Assembly: GCA_964411125.1 (NCBI GenBank)
Contig: CAYPJU010000011.1
Span: 41,273 to 105,272 of the forward strand
DNA length: 64,000 bases
Direction: 5' to 3'
From: JBFIHF01 sp964411125
GTDB lineage: Bacteria; Myxococcota_A; Bradymonadia; Bradymonadales; Bradymonadaceae
Below, one piece after another: positions 1-8,835 of this stretch. The translations under genes were made by a program, and so were the position numbers. The notes under the pieces were generated by a model, which saw nothing but the letters and a program-made list of their open reading frames with translations, ran no database searches and was not told the origin of the DNA. Within the stretch, counting starts at the first letter, position 1; every line of letters starts with the position of its first letter.

Positions 1-57
1 CCGCAACGCATCCCGGCGCGCGAGTTTAGCATGCCCCTGCGCCCTGAACGGTGGCGG

Positions 58-86
58 TTGACTGTTCGACGACGGCGCGCTGTATT
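58..86 (+). promoter_or_regulatory. Candidate sigma70 promoter of the 3-hydroxyanthranilate operon
   Basis: A TTGACT hexamer at 58-63 is followed after 17 bases by TGTATT at 81-86, which matches the housekeeping -35/-10 pattern with good spacing. It lies 30 bases before the first gene of the operon. A GGAG ribosome binding site sits at 107-110, five bases before the ATG at 116. No operator is obvious. Confidence 0.45.
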
Positions 87-115
87 GTCGGGGAATTCAA
101 AAGCACGGAGACCCC

Positions 116-625
116 ATGGCGCTCGTCCCACCCCTCAACCTGAAAGAATGGATCGAGGAGCATCGCGATCTGCTCAAACCTCCCGTCGGTAACAAGAAGA
201 TCTGGGAAGACACCAACTTCGACGTCTTCGTCGTCGGCGGTCCGAACGCTCGAAAGGACTACCACATCGACCCCGACGAAGAGTTCTTCTACATGATCGA
301 GGGTGACATGACGCTCAAGGTCGTCGACGACGGCGAGTTTCGCGACATCCCGATCCGAGAGGGTGAAATCTTCCTGCTCCCCCCCTACGTCCCGCATTCG
401 CCGCAGCGGCCCGCCGGCAGCATCGGGCTAGTGGTCGAGCACAAGCGCGACGAGGGGAGCGAAGACGGACTGCGGTGGTACTGCGACAACTGCGGTGAGG
501 TCGTCTACGAGGAGTTCTTCCAGCTCCACGACATCGTCGCGCAGCTCAAGGGCGCGATTCAGGACTTCTGGGCGAGCGAAGAGAAGCGCACCTGCGAGAA
601 CTGCGGCGAGGTGTTGCAGAAGTGA
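116..625 (+). CDS. nbaC: 3-hydroxyanthranilate 3,4-dioxygenase
   Basis: Cytoplasmic cupin dioxygenase of 169 residues that opens the ring of 3-hydroxyanthranilate to 2-amino-3-carboxymuconate semialdehyde. The Fe ligands of the family are visible as His50, Glu56 and His94 (in YHIDPDEEFF and YVPHSPQRP). The bacterial-type C-terminal metal site is present as two CxxC pairs, Cys123/126 and Cys160/163. Length and residue spacing match the bacterial enzymes. The ATG at 116 has a GGAG site five bases upstream. It overlaps the next gene by four bases (GTGA), which fits translational coupling with the enzyme that consumes its product. Family assignment is firm; the upstream pathway feeding it (tryptophan or a nitroaromatic) is not shown. 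Confidence 0.95.
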   Translation: MALVPPLNLKEWIEEHRDLLKPPVGNKKIWEDTNFDVFVVGGPNARKDYHIDPDEEFFYMIEGDMTLKVVDDGEFRDIPIREGEIFLLPPYVPHSPQRPAGSIGLVVEHKRDEGSEDGLRWYCDNCGEVVYEEFFQLHDIVAQLKGAIQDFWASEEKRTCENCGEVLQK

Positions 626-1662
626 AGATCGACATCCACACCCACATCCTCCCCGACGATTGGCCCGACCTGCGCGAGCGGTACGGCTACAGCGGGTTCA
701 TGCAGCTCGAAGTCAAGGACGGGTGCGGTCGGATGATGCGCGACGGCCAGCTCTTTCGCGCGGTCGATCCGAACCTGTGGGACCCGAAGACGCGGCTCGA
801 CGAGTGCGATGCCGACCGCGTCGACATCCAGGTCCTGTCCACCGTTCCGGTGATGTTCAGCTACTGGGCCGAGCCCGAGGATACCCTCGATCTCGCTCAC
901 TTCCTCAATGACCACATCGCGTCGATCGTCGACCGATACCCGAAGCGATTCGTCGGGCTCGGGATGGTCCCGATGCAGGAGCCGACTTACGCGGCGAAAG
1001 AGCTCGAACGATGCGTGAAGGAGCTCGGGTTCCCCGGGATCGAGATCGGCACTCACTGCAACAACATCAACCTCGACCACCAGATGTTCGACCCGTTGTG
1101 GGAGACCGCGAACCGACTCGAGGCGGCGGTCTTCGTCCATCCCTGGGACATGATGGGGTTCGAACAGCTCCGAAAGTACTGGATGCCGTGGCTCGTCAGC
1201 ATGCCGGCCGAGACGTCCCGCGCCATCTGCTCACTGCTGATGGGGGGCATTCTCGAGCGCTACCCGAAGATCCGCTTCGCGTTCGCCCACGGTGGCGGCT
1301 CGTTCCCGGCGACGTTGGGCCGCATCAGCCACGGATTCGCGGTGCGACCCGACCTCTGCCAGATCGAGACGACGACCCCGCCCGAGACGTTCGTCCCGCA
1401 GCTCTATTTCGACAGCCTCGTGCACGACGAGGCGACGCTGAAGTTCCTGATCTCGAAGGTCGGGGCGGAACGGATCGCGCTCGGCACCGATTACCCGTTC
1501 CCGCTCGGTGAACACCGCCCGGGGCAACTGATCGAGAAGACCGATCTTTCCGCGCAGATGAAGGACCGCCTCTTGTCGGGCACGGCGCTCGACTGGCTCG
1601 GCTTGGCGCGCAGCGACTACGAGACCGAGGCGAGCCTCGCCCACACCCGCAGTCTGTCGTGA
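622..1662 (+). CDS. nbaD: 2-amino-3-carboxymuconate-6-semialdehyde decarboxylase (ACMSD)
   Basis: Amidohydrolase-fold, metal-dependent decarboxylase of 346 residues that converts aminocarboxymuconate semialdehyde to 2-aminomuconate semialdehyde, diverting the compound from spontaneous quinolinate formation. The N-terminal DIHTHILP metal motif (His6, His8), the FAHGGGSFP motif and the GTDYPFPLGE motif with the catalytic Asp are all present. The GTG start at 622 overlaps the stop of the dioxygenase gene, and its own end overlaps the next gene in the same way. Adjacency to 3-hydroxyanthranilate dioxygenase settles the choice among amidohydrolase-2 family members. Confidence 0.95.
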   Translation: MKIDIHTHILPDDWPDLRERYGYSGFMQLEVKDGCGRMMRDGQLFRAVDPNLWDPKTRLDECDADRVDIQVLSTVPVMFSYWAEPEDTLDLAHFLNDHIASIVDRYPKRFVGLGMVPMQEPTYAAKELERCVKELGFPGIEIGTHCNNINLDHQMFDPLWETANRLEAAVFVHPWDMMGFEQLRKYWMPWLVSMPAETSRAICSLLMGGILERYPKIRFAFAHGGGSFPATLGRISHGFAVRPDLCQIETTTPPETFVPQLYFDSLVHDEATLKFLISKVGAERIALGTDYPFPLGEHRPGQLIEKTDLSAQMKDRLLSGTALDWLGLARSDYETEASLAHTRSLS

Positions 1663-2465
1663 AGCTTCACACCGATGAGGTCGTGGCGGACCTGTCTCGA
1701 CCGACCGAGATTTCGATTCGGCTCGAGTTCGACGGGCCGCAGCCCGACGCCTTCGGGATCGATCGGGCGCGCGCAGAGCCCTACCGGGCGGGCGACTGGA
1801 TCGGGGACGTCGCGCAGGGGGGAGCGGTCAATTGCTTCATCGCCTCGATCTGCCCGCATGGCAACGGGACGCACACAGAGTGCGTCGGTCACATCGTACA
1901 TCCGCGCGTCGCGGTGGCGGACGTCCTGACCGCCCCGTTCGTCGTAGCCCGGGTCGTGACCGTCGCCCCCCGACGGCTGAGTGATTCGGGGGAACGCTAC
2001 GATGCGCCCTGCGATCCCGACGATCTGGTCGTCGCGGCGGCGGACCTACCCGACGACCTCGGCGCCGAGGCGCTCGTCCTTCGAACTCTGCCGAACGGGG
2101 CGGAGAAGAAGTCGAGGTCGTGGTCGAAGACCCGCCCCCCCTACCTCACGAACGACGCGATGCGGAAGATTCGGGACGCGGGCGCGGCGCATCTCCTCCT
2201 CGACCTCCCCTCCGTCGATCGCGACGACGACGACGGCGAGCTCCTGAATCACCGGATCTTCTGGGACGTGCCGAGCGGGAGTACTTCGCTCGGCGCGAAC
2301 GAAGCGAGCCCTCGAACGATCACCGAGATGGTCTGGATCCCCGATTCGGTTGCGGACGGACGGTGGGTGGTCGGCTTCGAAATCCCCGACTGGGACCTCG
2401 ACGCGGCGCCGAGCCGCGTGCGTCTGTACCCCCTCGTGGGGGAGGCAGCTTCGGCCGCGCGCTGA
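1659..2465 (+). CDS. Cyclase-family hydrolase, probable kynurenine formamidase-like enzyme
   Basis: A 268-residue member of the cyclase/KynB metal-dependent hydrolase family. The diagnostic region reads HGNGTHTECVGHI, a variant of the HxGTHxDxPxH metal motif with Glu in place of the usual Asp. The GTG start at 1659 overlaps the ACMSD stop. In this operon the likely role is hydrolysis of N-formylkynurenine, or of another amide or lactone one step from 3-hydroxyanthranilate. The divergent motif means the substrate is not proven. The gene ends eight bases before the convergent kinase gene, leaving little room for a terminator. Confidence 0.75.
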   Translation: MKLHTDEVVADLSRPTEISIRLEFDGPQPDAFGIDRARAEPYRAGDWIGDVAQGGAVNCFIASICPHGNGTHTECVGHIVHPRVAVADVLTAPFVVARVVTVAPRRLSDSGERYDAPCDPDDLVVAAADLPDDLGAEALVLRTLPNGAEKKSRSWSKTRPPYLTNDAMRKIRDAGAAHLLLDLPSVDRDDDDGELLNHRIFWDVPSGSTSLGANEASPRTITEMVWIPDSVADGRWVVGFEIPDWDLDAAPSRVRLYPLVGEAASAAR

Positions 2466-2473
2466 TCCACGGG

Positions 2474-4555
2474 TTACAGCTCGGATTGCTGCTCGGGCGG
2501 GACGCCTTCGGTCGAGAAGAACTTCCAGATCGGCTTCACGACGTTGAACCTCATCCGGTCTGAAGAGCAGTTCCCCAGCAGGTTACTGCTGACGAAGGAT
2601 GCAATGTCCTTTCCGCCGTGGGGGAGATCCCGGCCGTCCCGGTGAACGCAAAACACCGATTTCGCCGCGCATTCTGCCGGCGCTGTGCACGCGTACCGGT
2701 CGTCCTTCGCCCAGACTTCCTCTTCTCCCTGGCATCGATTGAATCGCTCCCAGATGGACTTCTTCTGCTCTAGAGGGATGCGGCTATCGCCGGCGCAGTT
2801 CACGCCGCCCCCGATGGGATTGTATCGGTCGCTCCGCCCGGCCCAGTGCATGTGAGGGACGACGCGTCCGTTGCCACAGAAGTGGTCGGGCGAGGTATCT
2901 CTCCATCGAAGGGTGGCGATGGCCGCGAACGGGAAATCACACCGGACCGACTCGAGAAACCTACCGCCGAAGCCGACGCCAATTCCGTAGATGCGCTCGG
3001 GGTCGACGCAGAACTGATCGTTCACGCCCTCGATCACCATTTTCAGGTACGAACGCTCGTCGGTGTGGGCCCAGGGGTCTCCATCGACCGCGCCCGGGTT
3101 GGCGGAGCGAACACTGACCAGCAAGAGATCCTTCTGCTCGGCCCAGAACTCCGCGGTCCCCAGCGCATCGACAGTCTTCGTGAGATCCTCGAACTGTGCG
3201 GTGTCGTGGAACACGATCACGACCGGGTGCGGTCGGTTGCGGTCGTAGGCCCCGTCGGCTCGCTCGGTCACCCATTTGCGGGTCGCGCTCTCGTCGGTCG
3301 CCTGCTGATGCACATCGGTGCGCTTTCCACACCCCGCACCCCATGGCAGATCGTCGGCCCACGCCGACCAACTCGACGAATCGTGAGCTAACGTCACCGC
3401 GATCGAGATCGCCGCGCGAGCACCGTCGATCGCGTCGTCCAGGTCGGCGTTTCGTACGGCCGCCTCGGGCTCCGCCTTAGTCACCTCCGCATCTACACCA
3501 TGCGTGGGAGCTGGTCCGGGATCCGGGAGCGGAGCCATGATCCGCGCTCTGTCGTCTCCGGGCCGTGTCGGTAACGCGTCGTCGAGGACCAGGGCAGCCA
3601 CCAACCCCGCGAACATCACGAAGACGCCGGCGACAGCGACCAACACCACTCGCCGCGAGTGCGCGGTGTTCTCGCCTGCTTGACTGCCCGCCGTTGGGCT
3701 CACAGGGGGCGGCGAAGATTGACGTAATGCGGCCGCAACTTCCTCTGCGCTCTGAAAACGCTCCCGTGGGTCGCGACGCACCATTCTTTCGATCACTGCC
3801 CGGAAATCAGCGGAGACCTGCACCTCGGCGGGTACGACGATCGCTTCGGTCGAAGAATGAAAGCGAAACAGCTCCGCCTGGTCCGCAGTGTCCACCACGG
3901 GTCGCCCCGTCAACATCTCGATCGCGACGATCCCGAGCGCGTAGATGTCGGTCGCCGGCGATAACTCCCGCGCGGCGAGCTGCTCGGGGGCCATGAACTG
4001 GGGCGTGCCGACGGCGGCCCCCTCGCGCGTGATCTTCGTTGCGTCGCCGGCGTATTGCCGCGCGATCCCGAAGTCGAGCAACTTGGTGTAGAGCGGGTCC
4101 CCCATGTACTCGAAGACGCGGATGTTCACCGGCTTGATGTCGCGATGCAAAAGGCCCTGAGCGTGCGCCTCCCGTAGTGACTCCAAGAGCTGGCGCAGGA
4201 TGTGGACGACCTCCCCCTCGTGGAGCGGCCGCCCCTCGAAGATCAGGGTCTCGAGATCGGCCCCTTCGATGAATTCGCATGCGATGAAGAGCAGCCCGTC
4301 TGCCGACTCTCCCGCGTCGAACATCGTGACGGTGTGGGGGTTCCGAAGCTGCGCCAGGATGTGAATCTCACGCTGGAACCGGGAGACGGTATGAGCGTGG
4401 TATCCGCCGGAAGGGCGCTTCAAGATCTTGAGAGCCACCGACCGAGAAAAGGCGGTGTCGACCGCCCGATACACCGTCGCAGACCCACCTTCGCCGAGGA
4501 TCGATTCGATCCGGTAGCGGTCGTGAAACAGCGCGCCGACGTGCAGGGAGCTCAT
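2474..4555 (-). CDS. Transmembrane Ser/Thr kinase with C-terminal nucleophile-less esterase-like domain (copy A)
   Basis: 693 residues. Residues 14-280 are a Hanks-type kinase with the glycine loop GEGGSATV, catalytic Lys43, HRDIKPVN (Asp139) and DFG at 161-163, so it should be active. One membrane helix spans about 302-325. Residues about 400-693 lie outside the cytoplasm and resemble LpqC/polyhydroxybutyrate-depolymerase esterases: PHPVVIVFHD, CVDPERIYGIG, HWAGRSD and a closing IWKFF. The nucleophile elbow, normally GxSxGG, reads GVGFGG at 526-531, with Gly in place of Ser. The catalytic His position is Arg (GRDLP). I therefore infer a ligand-binding sensor rather than an enzyme. The gene is the last of three tandem paralogues, 42 bases behind copy B. 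The extracellular region has many Cys residues, suggesting disulphides. Confidence 0.85.
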   Translation of the reverse strand: MSSLHVGALFHDRYRIESILGEGGSATVYRAVDTAFSRSVALKILKRPSGGYHAHTVSRFQREIHILAQLRNPHTVTMFDAGESADGLLFIACEFIEGADLETLIFEGRPLHEGEVVHILRQLLESLREAHAQGLLHRDIKPVNIRVFEYMGDPLYTKLLDFGIARQYAGDATKITREGAAVGTPQFMAPEQLAARELSPATDIYALGIVAIEMLTGRPVVDTADQAELFRFHSSTEAIVVPAEVQVSADFRAVIERMVRRDPRERFQSAEEVAAALRQSSPPPVSPTAGSQAGENTAHSRRVVLVAVAGVFVMFAGLVAALVLDDALPTRPGDDRARIMAPLPDPGPAPTHGVDAEVTKAEPEAAVRNADLDDAIDGARAAISIAVTLAHDSSSWSAWADDLPWGAGCGKRTDVHQQATDESATRKWVTERADGAYDRNRPHPVVIVFHDTAQFEDLTKTVDALGTAEFWAEQKDLLLVSVRSANPGAVDGDPWAHTDERSYLKMVIEGVNDQFCVDPERIYGIGVGFGGRFLESVRCDFPFAAIATLRWRDTSPDHFCGNGRVVPHMHWAGRSDRYNPIGGGVNCAGDSRIPLEQKKSIWERFNRCQGEEEVWAKDDRYACTAPAECAAKSVFCVHRDGRDLPHGGKDIASFVSSNLLGNCSSDRMRFNVVKPIWKFFSTEGVPPEQQSEL

Positions 4556-4597
4556 GCCCCTCGTTTATCGACGATCGCAGGGTGCTGCGCAACGTTC

Positions 4598-6664
4598 CTA
4601 CTCGTCCGGGCCCTCGTCCGGCGCGGTGGGGATGCGCCCCTGCGACGTCCAGAAACGCCACGTCTCGCCCGCCACGTCGAACCGCATCGGCGGGCTCGTG
4701 CATTTGCTGAAAAGCGTGTTGGCGAGCATGGTCGACGTGTTCGCGGCGGTGTTCGGGAAGTCGGCGCCGTAGTCGTGTTTGCACACCACCAGAGGTTGGG
4801 TGCAGCCGACGTACTCCGCACACGAAAAGTCGTCGCCGCTTCGCCCCTTGCGGGTGCGTGTCGAGCAGTGGTTGAGCTGGCGCCACAGCTCCGCCTTCTC
4901 GTCGAGCGTCATTCGCTCTTCGCCGGTGCAGTTGATCCCACCGTCGATCGGGTTCCACTTGTCCTGCTCGCCCGCCCAGTGGATGAGCGGGACCTCCGTC
5001 CCCGGTCGGCACTCGAGCCCGTCGAGCGTGTTTCGATACCCGGTCGTCGCCATCGCCGAAAGACCGAGGTCGCAACGCGCTCGCTCCAGGAAGAAGGCGG
5101 CGAGCCCCTTGCCAATGGCGTAGACCTTGTCGGCGTCGACACAGTAGTTTTCACGCAGGTGCTGCACCACGTAGCGAATGTACGCGGTCTCTTCGCGCTT
5201 GAGAGACCAGGGGCGCTTCGGTAGTGGCGTGCGGGTCTGCAGCGAGACGAGAAGTTTCGGAGTCTCCGTCTCCAACTCCCGGAAGGTCGACTGCGCCACG
5301 AACTCGGTCTGAGAGACGACGGCCCCCGCGTCGGGGAGGAAGAGGACGACCGCATGGGGTTCGGTCGGGTCGTAGTATGCCTCGGTTTCGACGATCCAGA
5401 CCCGTTCGGCTCCTTCGAGGTCGGCGGTCCAACGTTTGTTCTGCTGTCGGTCGAGGCCGCATCCGTCGCGGCCGATCGCCTCGTTCGACGATGCGTAGCC
5501 GTTGTCCACCGCCGCCGTGACCGCCTTCCGAGCTCGAGTCCTCGCCTCCTCGGCTGACGCCGGGGCCCCTGAGGTTTGGCTCGTCGTGTCCCGCTGCGCG
5601 GAGGCGACGGTGGCCGGCTCGCTCTGCACCGACGGTCCCGGTGAGATCGGCCGGCGGCGCTCGTCGCCCGCCGTGTAGAGAAGGGTCGCGACCAGCACGA
5701 ACAGGGTGAGGGCGAGGAAGACACCCGCGAAGAGGCCCAGCCGTCTCCCGCCGTCGCGCGAGGCTCGCCTCTTCCCCGGCGACTGGTCGCGCGCGGGCTT
5801 CATGCGGGTCGTAGTGTTCGTCGCCAGCTCCCGAAGGTCGTCCAGAACCGCCTGTGCGGTCTGGTAGCGGCCCGGCGCCTGGCGTACCACCATCTTCTCG
5901 ATGATCCGCCGTAGCGGCGGCGAGACCCGCGTGTCGCGGGGTAGCTGAATCGGGGTGGACGACACGTGGAAATCGAGGAGGTCCCCGGCGCTTTCGAACT
6001 CCAGGAACGGCCTCCCCATCAGCATCTCGATCGCGACGATGCCGAGGCTGTAGATGTCCGCCGCCGGGGTGAGGTCTCCCTTCGCCGCGAGCTGCTCGGG
6101 AGCCATGAACTGCGGGGTCCCGACCGCCGTCCCCTCCTTCGTGATCCGGCGCTCCTCGTCTACCCGCCTCGCGATGCCGAAATCGATGAGCGTCGCGTGG
6201 TATGGGTCCCCCATGTACTCGTGAATGCGGATGTTCACCGGCTTGATGTCGCGATGCAGCAGCCCCAGTGAATGGGCTTCACGCAGAGACTCCAGCACCT
6301 GCTCGAGGATGTGGATCACCTGCGGCTCGTCGAGCCCCCCCTGCTGGAAGATCAGCTCTTCCAGGTCGACCCCTCCGATGTACTCGAACACCAGAAAGAA
6401 GAAGCCGTCGCCCGACAGGCCGGCGTCGTGCATCGTCACGGTGTGCGCGTCCCGCAGCGAGGCCAGGATGCTCGTCTCGCGCTCGAAGCGGTTTGCGGTA
6501 CGGGGCGCGTAGCCACCCGCAGGACGGTCGAGCACCTTCAGCGCGACGACCCTGTCCACCGACGTGTCGGTCCCACGAAAGACCGTCGCCGAAGCTCCAC
6601 GCCCGAGGATGGCGTCGATCCGGTATCGACCGTTGAAAATCGTTCCGACGCGCGGGGTTGCCAT
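4598..6664 (-). CDS. Transmembrane Ser/Thr kinase with C-terminal nucleophile-less esterase-like domain (copy B)
   Basis: 688 residues and the same layout as copy A. The kinase domain has the loop GRGASATV, Lys43, HRDIKPVN (Asp139) and DFG (161-163). A membrane helix (FAGVFLALTLFVLVATLLY) follows at about 308-328, after a basic stretch. The periplasmic part keeps the esterase landmarks PHAVVLFLPD, CVDADKVYAIG and HWAGEQDKWNP, and ends TWRFW. Its elbow reads GKGLAA, so Ser is Gly and the following Gly pair is lost. The His loop reads GADFP, with Ala for His. The ATG at 6664 begins a family-typical MATPRVG. It lies 26 bases downstream of copy C, consistent with one transcript. Kinase activity is expected; esterase activity is not. 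Confidence 0.85.
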   Translation of the reverse strand: MATPRVGTIFNGRYRIDAILGRGASATVFRGTDTSVDRVVALKVLDRPAGGYAPRTANRFERETSILASLRDAHTVTMHDAGLSGDGFFFLVFEYIGGVDLEELIFQQGGLDEPQVIHILEQVLESLREAHSLGLLHRDIKPVNIRIHEYMGDPYHATLIDFGIARRVDEERRITKEGTAVGTPQFMAPEQLAAKGDLTPAADIYSLGIVAIEMLMGRPFLEFESAGDLLDFHVSSTPIQLPRDTRVSPPLRRIIEKMVVRQAPGRYQTAQAVLDDLRELATNTTTRMKPARDQSPGKRRASRDGGRRLGLFAGVFLALTLFVLVATLLYTAGDERRRPISPGPSVQSEPATVASAQRDTTSQTSGAPASAEEARTRARKAVTAAVDNGYASSNEAIGRDGCGLDRQQNKRWTADLEGAERVWIVETEAYYDPTEPHAVVLFLPDAGAVVSQTEFVAQSTFRELETETPKLLVSLQTRTPLPKRPWSLKREETAYIRYVVQHLRENYCVDADKVYAIGKGLAAFFLERARCDLGLSAMATTGYRNTLDGLECRPGTEVPLIHWAGEQDKWNPIDGGINCTGEERMTLDEKAELWRQLNHCSTRTRKGRSGDDFSCAEYVGCTQPLVVCKHDYGADFPNTAANTSTMLANTLFSKCTSPPMRFDVAGETWRFWTSQGRIPTAPDEGPDE

Positions 6665-6690
6665 GGGCCGATTCTACCAGCAGAGCAGAC

Positions 6691-8706
6691 TCATTCTGCA
6701 ACGCGTCGTCGCTGTTCGTCGAGCGGCGGAAGACCGTCGAAGAATCGCCACGCCACGCCGGCCGCGTCGAAGCCCATCGCGGGACCGAGGCAAGCGGGAT
6801 TCAGAAGCGAAGCGAGGCCACGTAGCTCGCCCCCGGGCCACTCGTGGCCGAAGTCGTGCTCACACAGCACCAGCGGGGCGTCGCAGCCCGCGCCCTGGCT
6901 GCATTCATAGCCGTCACCCCGTTCGGAGGGTGTCCAACCCTCGTCGTGACACCCGTAGAGCTCGCGGCCTGCAGCGAGCTTGGAGTCCAGCGGCGGAGTG
7001 GACGTCTGCAAGCACGTCCGCTCGGCGCCTTCGCGAGGTAAGGAATTGTCGCTTCTCCCCCAGAACAGCAGGAATGGGACGGCGCGCCCGTCCTCGCATC
7101 GGCGGTCGGGCACTCCACGGACCGTTCCCGAGGCGACGACGCCGGCGAGGCCGAGGTCGCAGCTCGTCTCATCGAGGAAGATGGCACCGATCCCGTGACC
7201 CACGCCGAACATCCGGTCGGGATCCACGCAGACCTGGGCGCGCACTCGTTCCATGACCTGCAGGACGCTTCGCGTCGCCTCCGGCACCGGGCGCCAGGCG
7301 TTTCGGTTCATCTCGGCGTGCAACGGCGGGTGTTTGCGACGAATGTGCACGACCACGAACTCCTCCGTCTCGTTGAGGTCCATCATGCGCGTGCTGTACA
7401 CGAACTTGCGGCCCGCATGGTGGAGGTCGTGGAAGAAGAAGACGACCGGATGGGGTATCCCCGGATCGTAGTCATCCGGAAGTTTGATGGCGAACTCGTC
7501 GCCGGAAGGGAGCAGCTGAACGTCACGATCGACCCAGGCGTCCGGCCGACACGCCGCGGTACCCTCCAGCGCGAGCTCGAAAGCCGCGGTCACGCCGGCC
7601 ATCGCAGGGGACGGGTCGACCGTCGCACGCTGCGTCGGGGGGGAAGGTAGCGCGTCGCGGATCACTTCGGCGGGGGGCGAGACCGCCGCAGCCGGGTGTG
7701 GTGGGAGCGGGGCCGACGGTTCGGATGGGGCGGGCGGAGACCCGCTCCACGCGACGAATACGCCCCCGCCGACAATCCCCACCACCGCGAGGAAGAGAGC
7801 CGGTAGCAACCACCCTTTCGCCGGGGACGGCGTCGCCCCCGACGAAGCGGGGAGAGACGGTGCCGGGACTGACGATCTCCCAGTATCGATCGCCCGGAGG
7901 ACCTCGTCGGCCGAACGGAACCGGTCCGCGGGGCTTGCGGCGGTCAGGCGTCGGACGAGCTCACGGGTCGGCGGGCTCGGACCGCCCGACGGCCCGAATC
8001 GGGCTACGGTGCCTTCGACATGCGCGCGCACTATCTCGTGCTCGCCTTGCCGATCGCCGACGGCCGGAGCCCCGGTGACCATCTCGAAAGCGAGAAGCCC
8101 CACGGCGTAGAGGTCCGAGGCGGGACCGAATTCGCCCCGGGTCACCACCTCCGGCGCTACGTAGCGCGCGTTCCCTACGAACCCTTCGCGAGTCAGTCGC
8201 GGTGCGTCGGTCATCATGTCGAAGGCGAGCCCGAAGTTCGCCAGCTTGACGCAAAACGGGTCGTCTCGATAGCCGAAGACACGAACGTCAGCGGGGTTGA
8301 GGTTCCGATGAAGCAAGCCGTGCGCGTGCGCCTCGCGCAACGACGAGAGCAGCTGGCGGACCACGTGGAGGGTCGTGGCTTCGTCGAGGCGACCCAGCCG
8401 CCGTATCAGTTCCCCGAGCGTCTCGCCGTCGACGTGCTCGTAGACCATGTAGCGCTCACCGTCCGACGTCTTCCCCGTGTCGTGCATCGCGAGCGTATGG
8501 GGATCCCGTAGCCGAGCGACGGCCTGGATCTCGCGCGCGAACCGCGTACGGGCCACCTCGTCGGGAGACGTAGAGAACTTCAGCGTCACCCGACGACCCG
8601 TCATGCCGTCGTGCGCCAGCAGCTCCAGCCAGTGCTCGTGAGCCGCCACCACCGAGAGGATCTCGTAACGGTCCAGAAACGAGTCGCCGGGAGAGGGTGT
8701 CGCCAT
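6691..8706 (-). CDS. Transmembrane pseudokinase with C-terminal esterase-like domain (copy C)
   Basis: 671 residues from the ATG at 8706; this start mirrors the MATP start of copy B, so a longer upstream extension is rejected. The fold matches copies A and B, but the active site is gone. The glycine loop is replaced by AAHEHWLEL, HRDxKPxN reads HRNLNPAD (Asp135 to Asn), and DFG reads NFG at 157-159; only Lys43 remains. The linker holds a membrane helix (WLLPALFLAVVGIVGGGVFV). The periplasmic domain has the elbow GHGIGA, again Gly for Ser, but unlike copies A and B it keeps the His loop as GHEWPGG. It is the first gene of the three-gene unit. I infer a regulatory partner for kinases A and B. 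Confidence 0.85.
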   Translation of the reverse strand: MATPSPGDSFLDRYEILSVVAAHEHWLELLAHDGMTGRRVTLKFSTSPDEVARTRFAREIQAVARLRDPHTLAMHDTGKTSDGERYMVYEHVDGETLGELIRRLGRLDEATTLHVVRQLLSSLREAHAHGLLHRNLNPADVRVFGYRDDPFCVKLANFGLAFDMMTDAPRLTREGFVGNARYVAPEVVTRGEFGPASDLYAVGLLAFEMVTGAPAVGDRQGEHEIVRAHVEGTVARFGPSGGPSPPTRELVRRLTAASPADRFRSADEVLRAIDTGRSSVPAPSLPASSGATPSPAKGWLLPALFLAVVGIVGGGVFVAWSGSPPAPSEPSAPLPPHPAAAVSPPAEVIRDALPSPPTQRATVDPSPAMAGVTAAFELALEGTAACRPDAWVDRDVQLLPSGDEFAIKLPDDYDPGIPHPVVFFFHDLHHAGRKFVYSTRMMDLNETEEFVVVHIRRKHPPLHAEMNRNAWRPVPEATRSVLQVMERVRAQVCVDPDRMFGVGHGIGAIFLDETSCDLGLAGVVASGTVRGVPDRRCEDGRAVPFLLFWGRSDNSLPREGAERTCLQTSTPPLDSKLAAGRELYGCHDEGWTPSERGDGYECSQGAGCDAPLVLCEHDFGHEWPGGELRGLASLLNPACLGPAMGFDAAGVAWRFFDGLPPLDEQRRRVAE

Positions 8707-8835
8707 CGGCGCAGTGTAGCGCCACGCGACGCCCACGGCACCCGAAGACCGACGGACGCCTGCACGTCTCGCCCCCGCGCAAATTGCGCACAAGGCGGCT
8801 ATCGGTTAACTTTCGGTGCGCTGAGGAAGGGCGAC
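8707..8835. promoter_or_regulatory. Divergent promoter region between the kinase trio and a fourth kinase
   Basis: 129 bases separate the two divergent starts. A 13-base palindrome GCGCAAATTGCGC lies at 8777-8789, and a GTTAAC palindrome at 8805-8810. The former could be an operator shared by both directions. A GAGGAAGG ribosome binding site precedes the rightward ATG at 8836. No strong -35/-10 pair is evident. Confidence 0.35.

Noticed and set aside
2474..8706. Calling the external kinase domains active esterases
   Set aside because: The nucleophile Ser is Gly in all three copies, and the His is missing in two.
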